From assembly GCA_033977485.1 (NCBI GenBank), contig CM066983.1:106329080-106393079 (forward strand): 64,000 bases of DNA. Reading direction: 5' to 3'. Below the pieces are notes generated by a model, which did no database searches, was not told where the DNA came from, and saw only the letters and a list, made by a program, of their open reading frames with translations. Of this stretch, positions 33,601 through 45,600 are shown piece after piece (positions within the stretch are counted from its first letter, which is position 1; each line of letters opens with the position of its first letter). The position numbers were made by a program, and so were the translations under genes. This DNA is from Hydrangea macrophylla. Its lineage: Eukaryota; Streptophyta; Magnoliopsida; Cornales; Hydrangeaceae.

Positions 33601-36600
33601 TTCTGTGATGTGTTAGATCTTTTTTCGTGCTCTATTTATGTTTTTCTTGGCTATCGGTGTATTGTGGTAGCCTTTTGATGGTCTTCCTACAGTCGTATCT
33701 TCTGTGTGACGATTTGGGAATTTTTTTTGAGAATTAATTTTTTCTCCTATCCACCATGACCATTGCTGTAAAGGAAGTTCAGCCTGCTTCTGGTTCTCAA
33801 CCACATGTGAATCTCTCTCTCTCAGCATACCCCGGCACAATGAGTTACTAGTGTCCTGTTGAATGGACAAAACTTTGCTGCTTGGTCTCGTTTTCTTCGC
33901 CTTTTTCTTGGTGGAAAAGGCGTGCTTGGTTGTATTTTTGACAAGGAAACTAAACCTGCTGATACTGATCCCAAGCGTGCTCAATGGGATATGGATAACT
34001 GTACTATTTTGGGTTGGTTCTTCAATTCCATGGAGAATTGTATTATCAGATATTTATGTACCATGAATCGGTACCTGATATCTGGCGGGCTCTGACTAAG
34101 ATGTATGCGCATGCGCATAATGTCTCTCGTATTTTTGAACGTCACCGGGAGATTTCTCAGGCCTCTTAGGACCCTTTACGACTTAGTATTGCTGGCTGCT
34201 TTGGCTCCCTCCAGTCTCGTTGGGAGGAATTGGCTTAGTACGAGCCCTTTTCTGCCGAAGTTGCAGAAATTATTGTTTAGCGTTCTGAGAGTCTGCACAC
34301 TTAACAATTTTTGATGGGTTTGAAACTTCTAATCTCGTTGCACTCAGATTTGAACACATTGTCTTTGCCCTCTCTTTATGAGGCCTTTGCCACACTTGAT
34401 GGTGAAGAGCGCTGTAGGCGGCCTATTTAGTTTGTTCATGCCCTTTGGCTTTGATTATTGAGCCACCTCCTGATCAGATGGCATTTGCGGCTCATGCTAG
34501 TGCTCGCCCGGGTGGTCGGAAACTTATCTTTCGCTATTGTAATGGTCTTGGTCATACCAAGGATCGGTGCTTCAAACTTCATCTGGAATTGAAGCAACAG
34601 TTTGCACGTAAGATTAATAGTGCTCCCGCTCCCCGCTTTGCTGCTGTGGCCGATACTGGTTCCGACCCCCCTATTCCAGATCTTGGACAACTTCATCAGG
34701 CTTAGAGTCAGCTTCAGTCCCAGCTAGTCCAGATTCAGAGTCAACTTGGTTCTCTTCTTCAGCAGTCATCGGGCTTCTCCTCCTCTAGTAGCACTACTGC
34801 TCTTGCTTCATGTACTTTCACTGCTTTTCATGTTAAGTCAGGAACTCCGACGTGGGTTCTGGACTTTGAAGTTAATGATCATGTGACTGGTGAGTTGTCT
34901 CTTTTTTCTTCCACTCTTACACCTGTTACCCAGCCTGTCTGTCTTACTGATGGTTCCACTACTCGTGTTAGTAATCAGGGTGATGTTCATTTATCTTCCT
35001 CTATTACCTTATCTTCTGTCTTACATATTCCTAATTTTCCCTTAAATCTTTTATCCGTCAGTCGTCTTGCCAAGTGTTATAATTGTGCTGCCATCTTCTT
35101 ACCTAATTGTTGTTTCTTGCAGGACTTGGCTACAAAGAAGATTTTTGGTACGGGGCATGAGCGCAATGGTCTCTACTATTTTGGGGAATCACCACCACTA
35201 CCACCAATTGTGTCTTCTAGTCTACAGGCGTCCGTTTTACCTAGTTCCTCTTCTAGTGTTTTTTCTTTTAATACTTTGGAATTATGGCATGCTCGTCTCG
35301 GACATACTAATTTTAAATATCTATGTTTGCTTTTTCTAGAATTAATGAAAGCCTGTGAATATAATAAATTTCATTGTGTGGTGTGTGAACTTTCTAAACA
35401 TACTCGCTCTAGCTATATACCTCATATGTCTCGAGCCCCTTGTGCGTTTGATATTATTCCTTATGATGCGTAGGGTCCTTCCCCTGTTACTGCTTTATCC
35501 AGTTATAGGTATTATGCCACTTTTATTGATGATTATTCACGTTGCACATGGGTCTATTTAATGAAGAAAAAATTTGAGGTTTTCTCTCGGTTTACTCAAT
35601 TTTTGCAAATGGTTAAAACCCAGCATCGGACCATTGTTCGTACTCTTCGTTCTGATAATGTACGTGAATACATCTCTAATGAATTTTGCTCTGCATTAAA
35701 TCAACAAGGTATTCTTCGACAACTTACTTGCACTTGTACTCCCCAACAGAATGGTGTTGTGGAATGCAAGAGCCGCCACATCATGTCTATTGTTCGTTGT
35801 TTTCTTCGTGGCATGGAGGTACCTAAGTATTTTTGGCATCTTGCTGTCCTTACTGCGACCTATCTTATTAATCGTACTCCTAGTCGTGCTTGTTTTGAAT
35901 GGGAGGCACCTGTACATGTTCTTCAGCCCGAGTGCACTCTCTTCCATGTTTTGCCTCGTGTTTTTGGTTGCACATGTTTTGTGCAAAATCGCAGTCCTCT
36001 CCGTACTAAATTAGATGATAAGGCTATCCGTTGTGTGTTTCTTTGGTACTCACTCATGTCTAAGGGTTATCGGTGTTACGACCCCGTTTCTTGTAGATTC
36101 TATACTTCTATGGATGTCACTTTCTTGCAGGTTCTTCTACTTTACTTGCTTTGCCCTTCGAGGTTACTCCGGCAATGACAGACGAGCTTCATCGTCTTGT
36201 TCCTATTTTTGATGAATCTGTGTCTGCCAGTGACTCCCTTCCTCCTGTGATCTCGTGTTCCCCTAAATATCATTAATCTCGCCGTCCACATGCTCAGGCT
36301 CTTATTCCATAAACTTCTCCGGATCCAGCTCCTGTTCCTATAAGACGGTTTACTCGCGTGTCTCGCCCTGTTAATTTGTGTGGTTATTCTTGTTCCATTA
36401 CCCATCCTATCTCCCAGTATATTTCTTATTCTGCTCTTTTAGGTCCCTATCAGCCTTTTTTTGGTTAGGTTGACCATGTTTCTATTCCCTGGTCTGTGTC
36501 TGAGGCTCTCCAGTATCCCCATTGGGTTACTGCCATGCAAGTAGAAATGCAAGCTCTTGAGCATAATCGCACATGGGAGCTTGTTCCTCTCCCTCCTGGG

Positions 36601-39600
36601 GAGAAGACCGTTGCCTGCAAATGGGTATATGCAGTTAAGCATCTTCCTGATGGCACTATTGATCGCTATAAGGCTCGCCTTGTAGGCCGTGGATTTACTC
36701 AGGTTCCAGGCAAAGACTTTGGTGCCACCTTTGCGCCTCTTGCCAAACTTACTACAGTTCGGCTTATTGTGTCTTTGGCTGCCTCCCACTCTTGGCCTCT
36801 ATACTAACTAGATGTGAAAAACGCATTTCTCAATGGGGACTTCCATGAAACTATTTATATGGATCCTCCTCCGGTTTTTGGGCTGAGGGGGAGTATTATG
36901 GGAAAGTTTGTCGTCTTCGCAAGTCTCTGTATGGGTTGAAGCAGTCTCCTCGGGCATGGTTCAACCGATTTAGTGAAGTTGTTCTTTCTACCGGGTTCAC
37001 CAGGTGTCATACTGATCACACATGTTTTATTCGACGATGTCCTGATGGTCGGTGTGTCATTCTTTCTGTTTATGTGGCTGATATCATTATCATCGACGAT
37101 GACTCTTCAGGTATTGAGGATATAAAGAAACAACTTGGGAAGTCCTTTGATGTCAAAGATCTTGTTGCACTCCGATACTTTCTTGGCATTGAGGTTGCTA
37201 GGACCTATGTTACCTGGGCTCTCCTACTACCCCCAAGTACCCGATCCCCGTGTTCGACCCCCGTACCCAATTCGGACACTTGGATCCTCCACAGGTGATG
37301 TTGAAAAGGTAAGAAGAAGCTCAAAATTGTCGGCAAAGACACATGTCCCCGAATCCTAAGATTTGGATTTAGAGGAGGTCTGACACCTAGATACACACCT
37401 GCGCACGACACCCATACCCGAGTCTGGGTAACATAGGCTTGGACTCGTCATGGAATATCTCTGTTCCTACAGAAATATGTTTTGGATCTTCTCCGTGATA
37501 CATGCATGATGGGATGTCGTCTTGCTTCGACACCTATGGATTCGAATTTCAAGTTATCTGAGTCAGGGGAATTCTTATCTGATCCATCCTCTTAACACGT
37601 CTAGTTGGTCATCTCATCTATTTGACCAACACTAGACCTGATCTTACTGCTGCTGTGAGTGTTGTGAGCAAGTTTATGCATGCTCCTCATACTTCTCATA
37701 TGGATACTATTCATCATATCCTGAGGTATCTTAAAACCTTCTCAGGTTTGGGTCTTTTTTTGGCTGTTGGAAATCAGTCTGGAGTTTCATGTTATACATA
37801 TGCTGATTATGCTGGTTCCAAGAGTGATAGACGATCTACTTCTAGTTTTTGCACGTTTTATAGTAATCACCTTGTCTCTTGGAAAAGCAATAAACAAGCA
37901 GTTGTTACAAGATCTTCAACTGAAGCTGCGTATCGTGCAATGGCACAGGGTACTTGTGAACTTTTATGGATTCAGTCTCTCTTGTGAGAATTAGAATTCT
38001 TTATGGCTGAGTCATCTACATTGTTCTGCGATAACAAGTTAGCGATAATACTTGCTTCCGATTCTGTTCTTCATGAGCGCCCTAAGCACGTTGAGGTTGA
38101 TGTTCATTGCATTCATGAGAAAGTTCGATCTGGGGTCATCGTTCCAGAGTTTGTTCCTTCTTCTGAACAAACAGTAGATATGTTTACTAAACCAGTTGGA
38201 CCCCCCCTCTTAAAAGTCTTCTCTGATCAAGCTTGAGCTCTTGGATATCTTCGCTCCAGCTTGAGAAGGACTGTTGGAATATTTAGTATTATTCTCTCCG
38301 AGATTTTTAGGGATCTTTTATGATTTTTATTTTATTGTAATCTTTTTCATTTATTTCTTTCCTTATTCATTATTTCCTTTTGTTGCTCCTTGCTCTTGTA
38401 TATATTGTGTAACATATTGGTGAATGAATAAGATAAGTTTTTACCCTAAAAGGCTAAAACTTCTTCTAAAAAGAACTATATCAAACTTTCCAACTTCCCC
38501 TCATTGTAAATGAAGTAAATCTTTCATTGTGTGCTCATAGAATTGTGGATATCTCATTTTTATCTACTTTTTGAATATGATAGTTGCCTTTGTGTCATTT
38601 TCCTTTTCTTCCATTGCCTAGTTCATGTTTAAGTGAAAATATTACCTATAGATTGCTTGCTTATATTTCATTTTGCATCTTCTGGATGGATAGATATTGA
38701 ACATGCATTAGAAAATTATCAGATATACTGTGGGGAAATTTACACCCATTCCAAGGCGAGAAGTCCGGGCCTCAGATTTTGGCCCCCGAGCCAGCTTTTG
38801 GATGAATTTTTCTAAAGCAGGTTCACAGTTAACCCCACCTCATCACTCCGAGGATTTCAAATGGAAAAGTTACTGCCCAATGGTTTTCAGGTTGGCACAA
38901 TTAAAGATCAAATTCAGACTTTGCTGGTATCTCGTTTAAATGAGTACATTTTCCACAAAGCTGAAAAGGTTGTTTGCTCTCCTTCTGTAGGAATTTGAGG
39001 GAGATGTTTAAGCTTGATGCTGCTGACTACATGATATCCATCTGTGGAAATGATGCTCTTAGGGAGCTTTCTTCTCCTGGGAAAAGCGGTAGTGTTTTTT
39101 TCCTTTCTCAGGATGATCGTTTCATGATTAAGACGCTCAGAAAATCTGAAGTAAAGGTGTGCATATTGATTTGGACCTTGCTTATTTACATATGTTTTCT
39201 TTAGCTTGTTCTTTCTCCCTTTTTTCCTTTTTCTCTCTATGATTGAAGTTCAAAACCGTTAGGATGTTGCTGTAAAATTATTCTACTGAGCGGAGCTTTC
39301 TAATAATGTCATGCTCATACAGTGGAAAGATTATGCTCAAATGCTCAATACTTGATGTGCTTACGTGCCATTTAAGAGAGTTCCTCAAGGAAATCTGGGG
39401 GAAAAAGAGAGAGGATAATGAACAAACTAAGGAGGGCACCAACATTTTCTTTCCTCTTGAATAAGGAGAGAAATGATACATAAGAGGGTGAGAGGTATAA
39501 TGAGAAACATTCTTAAATAGTTCTATTACCTTCATGCTATGTTGCCCTTCTCAGAGCTGTAATTGATTCTTGATAATCCCTGGCCAATCAAAAGACAATC

Positions 39601-42600
39601 CATGACTGATATGTGGAAGATGAAATCAGAACAAAGCTTCCAGCCATTTATTTATTAATATTAAAAAAAGAAAGAAAAATGAGAGGCACGTGGCGGTGGG
39701 AGCTCAGGGTGAGAGAGACATAATGAGAAACATTCTTAAATAGTTATGTTATACTCATGCCGTGCTGCCCTCCTCAGAGCTCTAATTGATTCTTGACAAT
39801 ACTGGCCAATCAAAAGACAATCTGGGAACGACATGTGGAGGATGAAAATCAGAACAAAGCACCTGTATCTTGACTTCCAGATATTTATTAACAAAAGAAA
39901 GAAAAAAGTGATTCGTGCGGCCTGTGGGAGCTCCAGCTACCATGGAAATTTCCAAATAAGTGGTCATACTCCTAACAAAATATCAGTGAATTTTTTTTTT
40001 TAGTCCTTTTTCCTCGTATCTTTTTCCTGTTAAGGTAATGTGAATTAAGTGTGACCTACGAAACTAAAAAGAAGACAACCTTAGATCCACTTTCTAAGCC
40101 TAGAATACTGGGAATTTTAATGCGGAATCAAATTCCCATACGAGCTCGCAAAATACACATCAATAGTAATTAACATGCACACCAAAGAAAACATAGATTT
40201 ATATGCTTCGGCAAAACCATGCCTACATCCACACCCAAGAGAAAGGTACTTTATCATGGGGAAAGCCGATGCGTGATCGCACCCTCATAAACACCAAAGA
40301 ATCCGCATCTCTCTCACCCTAGAACAGTAGAACATGCACCCCCCATGAGGAAAGACTCCTTAACTTGGTACAACTAAGGGCTTACCTAAATTCCTACACA
40401 CCATCATTTTTTTTTTATTTAGTTTAAATACCAATAATTGTTGGACAAGTAATAAGAGATACACTCACAGTAATACAATACAAATACTCTATCAAAATAG
40501 GAAACCAATCAGAAGAAGAATCTAGCCAAATCAACAATTCCTTAAAACAATGGGATTGCCCCACATGTGATAGAATCCAAACAATCAGCCCCTCTATCAC
40601 TTGGGGCAACTGCTTAATCAATCCACCACACGTCCAACACCCCCTCAAACGGAGCGTCCTCAAAGCTACTGCTTTGCAACTATTTTCCAAACCGCAAACA
40701 ATCATTGGTCATCATTGTACCGGCTTGCAAACAGCTCGAATCAATGAGGTCTTGCTACCTCCAATTTGAAGAACTCGGCCAATACATGTGCAGATGTCCA
40801 CCTGTGAATCTGCAGTGCCTGATCACGATCCTTGATTCGTTACAACTTGCCTCACCAAATCACTGCCTTGTCCAAGCCTTCAAACCCAAAGTGGATGGTC
40901 GGCTAGTCTTCATGATTCACGGCTAGTCACAACTGACACCGGTCACCGAACGTCGCACAGTCACGCTGCACCACCGAACCCTTTTTTTTGCATTAATTAA
41001 TCTTGTGTTATCTTACCTCTGTGCCGCTGTTCCACTGCCATCATGTGTTCTACCCACCATACATATGACAACCATGGTTCTGATACCACTTATTGAAAAT
41101 TTTAACGCGTAATCAAATTCCTATATAAACATGCAGAAACGCATCAACAATAATTAGGGTAATGCTGTGCACATAAATATCTGGGCCATTCATTTTGGTC
41201 TGGTCCATTCCTGCACACATGGGATACACCAAAATGAATGGTCTATATCTTTATGTGCACACTTTATGTGCACATTATATGTGCACGAATCATTACTCCA
41301 ATAATTAACATGCCCAGCAATGAAAACACAAATTTATGTCGTTCGGAAAAACCATGCCTACATCCACGCCCAAGAGAAAGGTACTATATTGTGGCGAAAA
41401 ACTGGTACATGACCACACCCTCATATCTCTTACCCTAGTATATGCTCCCCCATGAGGGGAGACCCTCAACTGGTACAACCAAGGGCTTACCTAAATTCCT
41501 ACACACCATCCTTTTTTTTATGAAGTTTACATACCAATACTTATTGGACAAGTAGTAAGAGATACACACACAATAATGCTCTATCAAAATAGGAAACAAT
41601 CAAAACAGGATTCTAGCCAAATCAACAATTCCCTAAATCAATGGGATTGCCCCAGACTCCCACGTGGTAGAATCCTAACATAGAATTCTTATCATACATT
41701 GCAAGTTTAATGAATGGTAGTATTCCGTTTTTCTCAGCAATTACTAGAGACTAGAGAGTGGACTACCAATACATCGGGCAGTATTAGAAGTACAGGAAGC
41801 ATATTGCCACAACTATTCTAGCGCAATGGTAAAATTGTTGACATAGCATCTATATCAGGGAGGGACGAAGCCAATGTTAAATTCTTGTCATTTTCAATCA
41901 TCACTACATATTTATGCATATATACACCACAGGAATCCATATGGTCGCCATGTAGAGATTCGTCAAGAAAGGAGAATGTCAAGGCATATTGGAATTAGGT
42001 CTCATTTCTCTTGAACGACAACATGCTAGCTTTTATTTGTGGATTTTTTTTATTTTTATTTTTTTGGAGCATGATTACATTTCCTTTCTGTTTTGTGATG
42101 TTATTCCAATATTCCCCCTCTGATTTTTCTTTCTGAAACAGTTCTAAGAGAAAACCCGACATGCTCATTTATCCCTTGTATGCTTTGCATATGAGCTAGA
42201 AAGAGAAGCGTCATGTTGTTATAGTTTTGACACTAAATTCTCTTTGACTTTCAAGTAAACAGAGGACTAACTTGGGTCACTTGGGCTAATCTTAATTTAT
42301 TTCAGATATTGAGTTAGTGCTGTCCCTTGTTTCAGACTTTCAGTATACCTATCATTTGTCTTGTATTATGCTCGGCAAGCATTTTAGTTTCATAGCTATC
42401 TGCTACATCTTTTTTTACACAACTCTAAATGATTTTGCTGTGTCAGAACACACTGTAATTGAATCTGCTACATCCTTTTGTTTTCCTTTGTAATCGCTTA
42501 ATGGAAAATTACAAGTGATAAATGTAAAAACGTGTAGGTTCTTCTGCGGATGCTTCCAGACTATTACCATCATGTGCAGACATATGAGAACACACTCATA

Positions 42601-45600
42601 ACTAAATTTTTTGGTCTTCACAGGATCAAACCTTCTAGTGGCCAAAAGGTAAGCAATGCAGCAAATTATAACCTTCTTCTCACAACTTTTAATGTGCACC
42701 ATCCATTCATGCCACCGGTTCTGGATGATATATGTATATATGTCTATATTTTTGTAACTTTACCCAGTTTTTGCTAGTCGGTGATCCCATGACAAAGAGC
42801 TCATTGTAGTATGATTTTCCTCTTCACTGAGGAAAAGTCTTCTCTTCTTCCATATTGAACCAATCACAAACAATTAAATTCTTCTTTTCATCTGTGTCAG
42901 AAAAGTTGAAATGCTTTACATACATAAGAAACTAATATTTGTAAATTATCCAACCCTGCAGTTTCGCTTCGTAGTAATGGGAAATATGTTTTGCACGGAA
43001 TTAAGGATTCATCGCAGATTTGATTTAAAAGGTTCCTCCCTAGGGCGTTCAGCAGACAAAGTTGAAATTGATGAGAATACCATTCTTAAAGATCTTGACC
43101 TGAACTATTGCTTTTATCTGGAGCCTTCTTGGCGGGAGGCTTTATTAAAGTAAGTGTTGAAAAACTCTGATTTGCTTTTAAACTGTGAACTTCCTGCAAT
43201 TCATGTATATTTGTTCCATGATCTGGATATGAATGTTCTCAACTCTTTAATTATAGAAAAAAAAATAAAATAGATAACATATGGTAAATGAGGATTTGGA
43301 TTGTGAAAATATAACTAATATTTTTTTGTTAATCTATAGGGTAAAATACTCTGGCCTCCCTTGAGGTATGTCGAAAACACACGGACCTCCCTTGTGGTAT
43401 TGGTAATTATACTGACCTCCCCTGTCAGATTTTGTTGACTGGACTGGAGACCATAACAGATGACAAAAATTTACTCTTTTGCCCCCATTTATTTTACTTG
43501 CTCTAAGAACCACCGCCCTCACTCTGCTCTCTCTTCTCTTTGAAAAACCAGAGAGTCAACACGACCCACACCACCACTGCCACCATCCCCAACTCCTTCC
43601 TCCACTTTCACTACATCGGCTAACCATATCCATGTATTCCTAGCATTTCTTGACGAAAATTTTGCATTTGCCCACAATCTCAATCATTGAATCTACAACC
43701 TGCATTAGTGGGGTGATGTCGGCTTCCTGTAGTCTTTCTCTCTGTTTCTGTGGTTGAGGTGATGGCATTGGTTGTAGATATTGGAACGTATTGATTGGGT
43801 TTTAGAAACTGATTGATAGACATGAGAAAATATATATGTTTTTACATATACATATACATGCAAACACATTTATTTGTTACACTAACAAAATATAATCCAC
43901 ATCACTTTAAACTCACCACCGAAACCACAACGATTTCTTTAGTTTTTGTTCAATTCTTTCAAATTGGAGACAGATAGTTGAGGATGGTGGAGATGAGATG
44001 TAAAGGTGTTTTTGATTTTGGGGTTTGAATGCTGATTTTCTGGTGGACACTAGTTTGATGTTAAATTGAAATCACAAACTGATATTCCTTTATCATTGTA
44101 TTTTGAAATCAATGAGATTGATATATACTTTGATGTATACATGTACCATACAATCATTTTGCATGTACGGATTTTGGCTTTTAATTTGGGGACTTTTTTG
44201 TTGCTTTGTTGTGGTTTGCAAAGAGTTGAGACTTCTATGTGGGTTTACGGAGAGTTGATTGGTGGTGGAGGGGGTGACGGGGAAGTGCGCCGCCACCGAT
44301 GGCACGGTCTGTATAGACCCGTATGTGATACATATCACATATGTATACATGTATAATTAGGTTTAGGATATTTCTTATTATAATTTTTTTGTTTTGTTTT
44401 TGTTTTTGCTTTTACAGGGGTAAGATAATATTTTTGTTAATATTTAACTACAAAATTGGCTTTTCTGTTGGGTTAACTAACCTTGACTAATGCAGGGGGT
44501 GTGAGTGTTATCCACTATGAACTTCAGGGAGGTCAGTGTAATTTCCGATACCACTGGGGAGGTCCGTGTAATTTCGACATACCTCAAGGGAGGCTAGAGT
44601 ATTTTACCCTAATCTATACAATGTCTGTTAACAACTGTTCTGGTTATAATCTCTGGACTGATTCTAATTTCAAGTACAGTTCAGCAGTAAAATTGCATAA
44701 CTAACTTCAAGTGAAAGTGCAAAGCAAATTGCATCGTGAACGAGTGCAAACAGAGAAACCAATAGAATGGAGAATAAATGCAAAGGAAAAGTAATTGAAC
44801 CCATGACTTTCTTGAACCAAACCTCTCATGCTATACTAGAACAGCAATTGCCCAAAGCTTAAGTTGTTAAAGAATGGGCCCAACAGTGTATTTCAAGCTA
44901 TCAGCACACACACTCATATAAAATATAGCTGAAACTTTAGAACTGTATTAAATAGGACGTACATTTTAATTCTTGAAACAAATCGACAAAAATGGTATCA
45001 ACACAACTTGAAGAAAGTGATATTACCGTATTTAAAATGCTAATCTTGGGAACTATGTGAATGAGCAAAAGGATGCAAAAATCTGCTTCAGAACAAAATG
45101 GATGTTTTTTTTTTTTTTTTTCAATGTAATTTTTTGTAAGCCCCAAAGTGTTCTCAGAATGTTTTATATTGGGCTATATTTATACAGATTCAAGCATGCT
45201 TTGAATGCAAGTACATCTTTCGTACACTTCATATCATTTTTATTGCATATTATTGCTGTTTATTAACTACATTTAGTTAATCTATCTTTGTGCAGTCAGA
45301 TCGAAATTGATAGTAAATTTTTGGAAGCACAGCACATCATGGATTACAGCCTTTTGCTTGGTGTTCATTATCGAGCCCCCCAACACCTTCGGTCCCTCAT
45401 GTTCTACAATCGAAATGTAACAACAGATGGATTGGGAATTGTTGCAGAAGAAGGCGAGTTTCTTAACAACTGAAATTTTGTTAATGGAACTTTAAAATTG
45501 TCGAATTCTGTAATGCTAGACGAAACAAATTTGTTTCAGCTGTTACCTATACAGTTATTATGCAACTAAGGAAATAATAGTTAATCGAATCAATCCTTAT

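Larger units (their letters stand above)
33338..38468 (+). mobile_element. Decayed Ty1/Copia retrotransposon in PIP5K intron 1, sense orientation
   Basis: The order PBS (TGGTATTAGAGC at 33413), gag, protease, integrase, RT, RNase H, 3' LTR is characteristic of Copia (integrase before RT). The 3' LTR begins TGTTGGAATATTTAGT at 38272. Only the last ~70 bp of the 5' LTR remain (GTATATATTGTG, GGTGAATGAATAAGATAAGT, shared with 38395-38450). Numerous stops and frameshifts are present and a 232-bp MITE splits the RT/RNase H part. Target duplications could not be read because the 5' LTR is truncated. Confidence 0.88.
40109..41680 (-). mobile_element. TRIM-like non-autonomous LTR element in PIP5K intron 3
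   Basis: Two direct repeats flank a 510-bp non-coding core. On the - strand the right copy (41680-41094) starts TGTTAGGATTCTACCACGTG and ends AAAATTTTCA. Five bases further is TGGTATCAGAACC (41087-41075), an initiator tRNA-Met PBS. The left copy (40583-40109) starts TGTTTGGATTCTATCACATG. A purine-rich stretch (GATAGAGGGG) precedes the left LTR. No protein is encoded, so it depends on another element. A short TAGAAT lies near both outer borders, but the exact target duplication is uncertain. Confidence 0.82.

Noticed and set aside
37135..37411. Short frames across the Copia RT/RNase H interruption
   Set aside because: They read into the 232-bp MITE and are fusion shadows.
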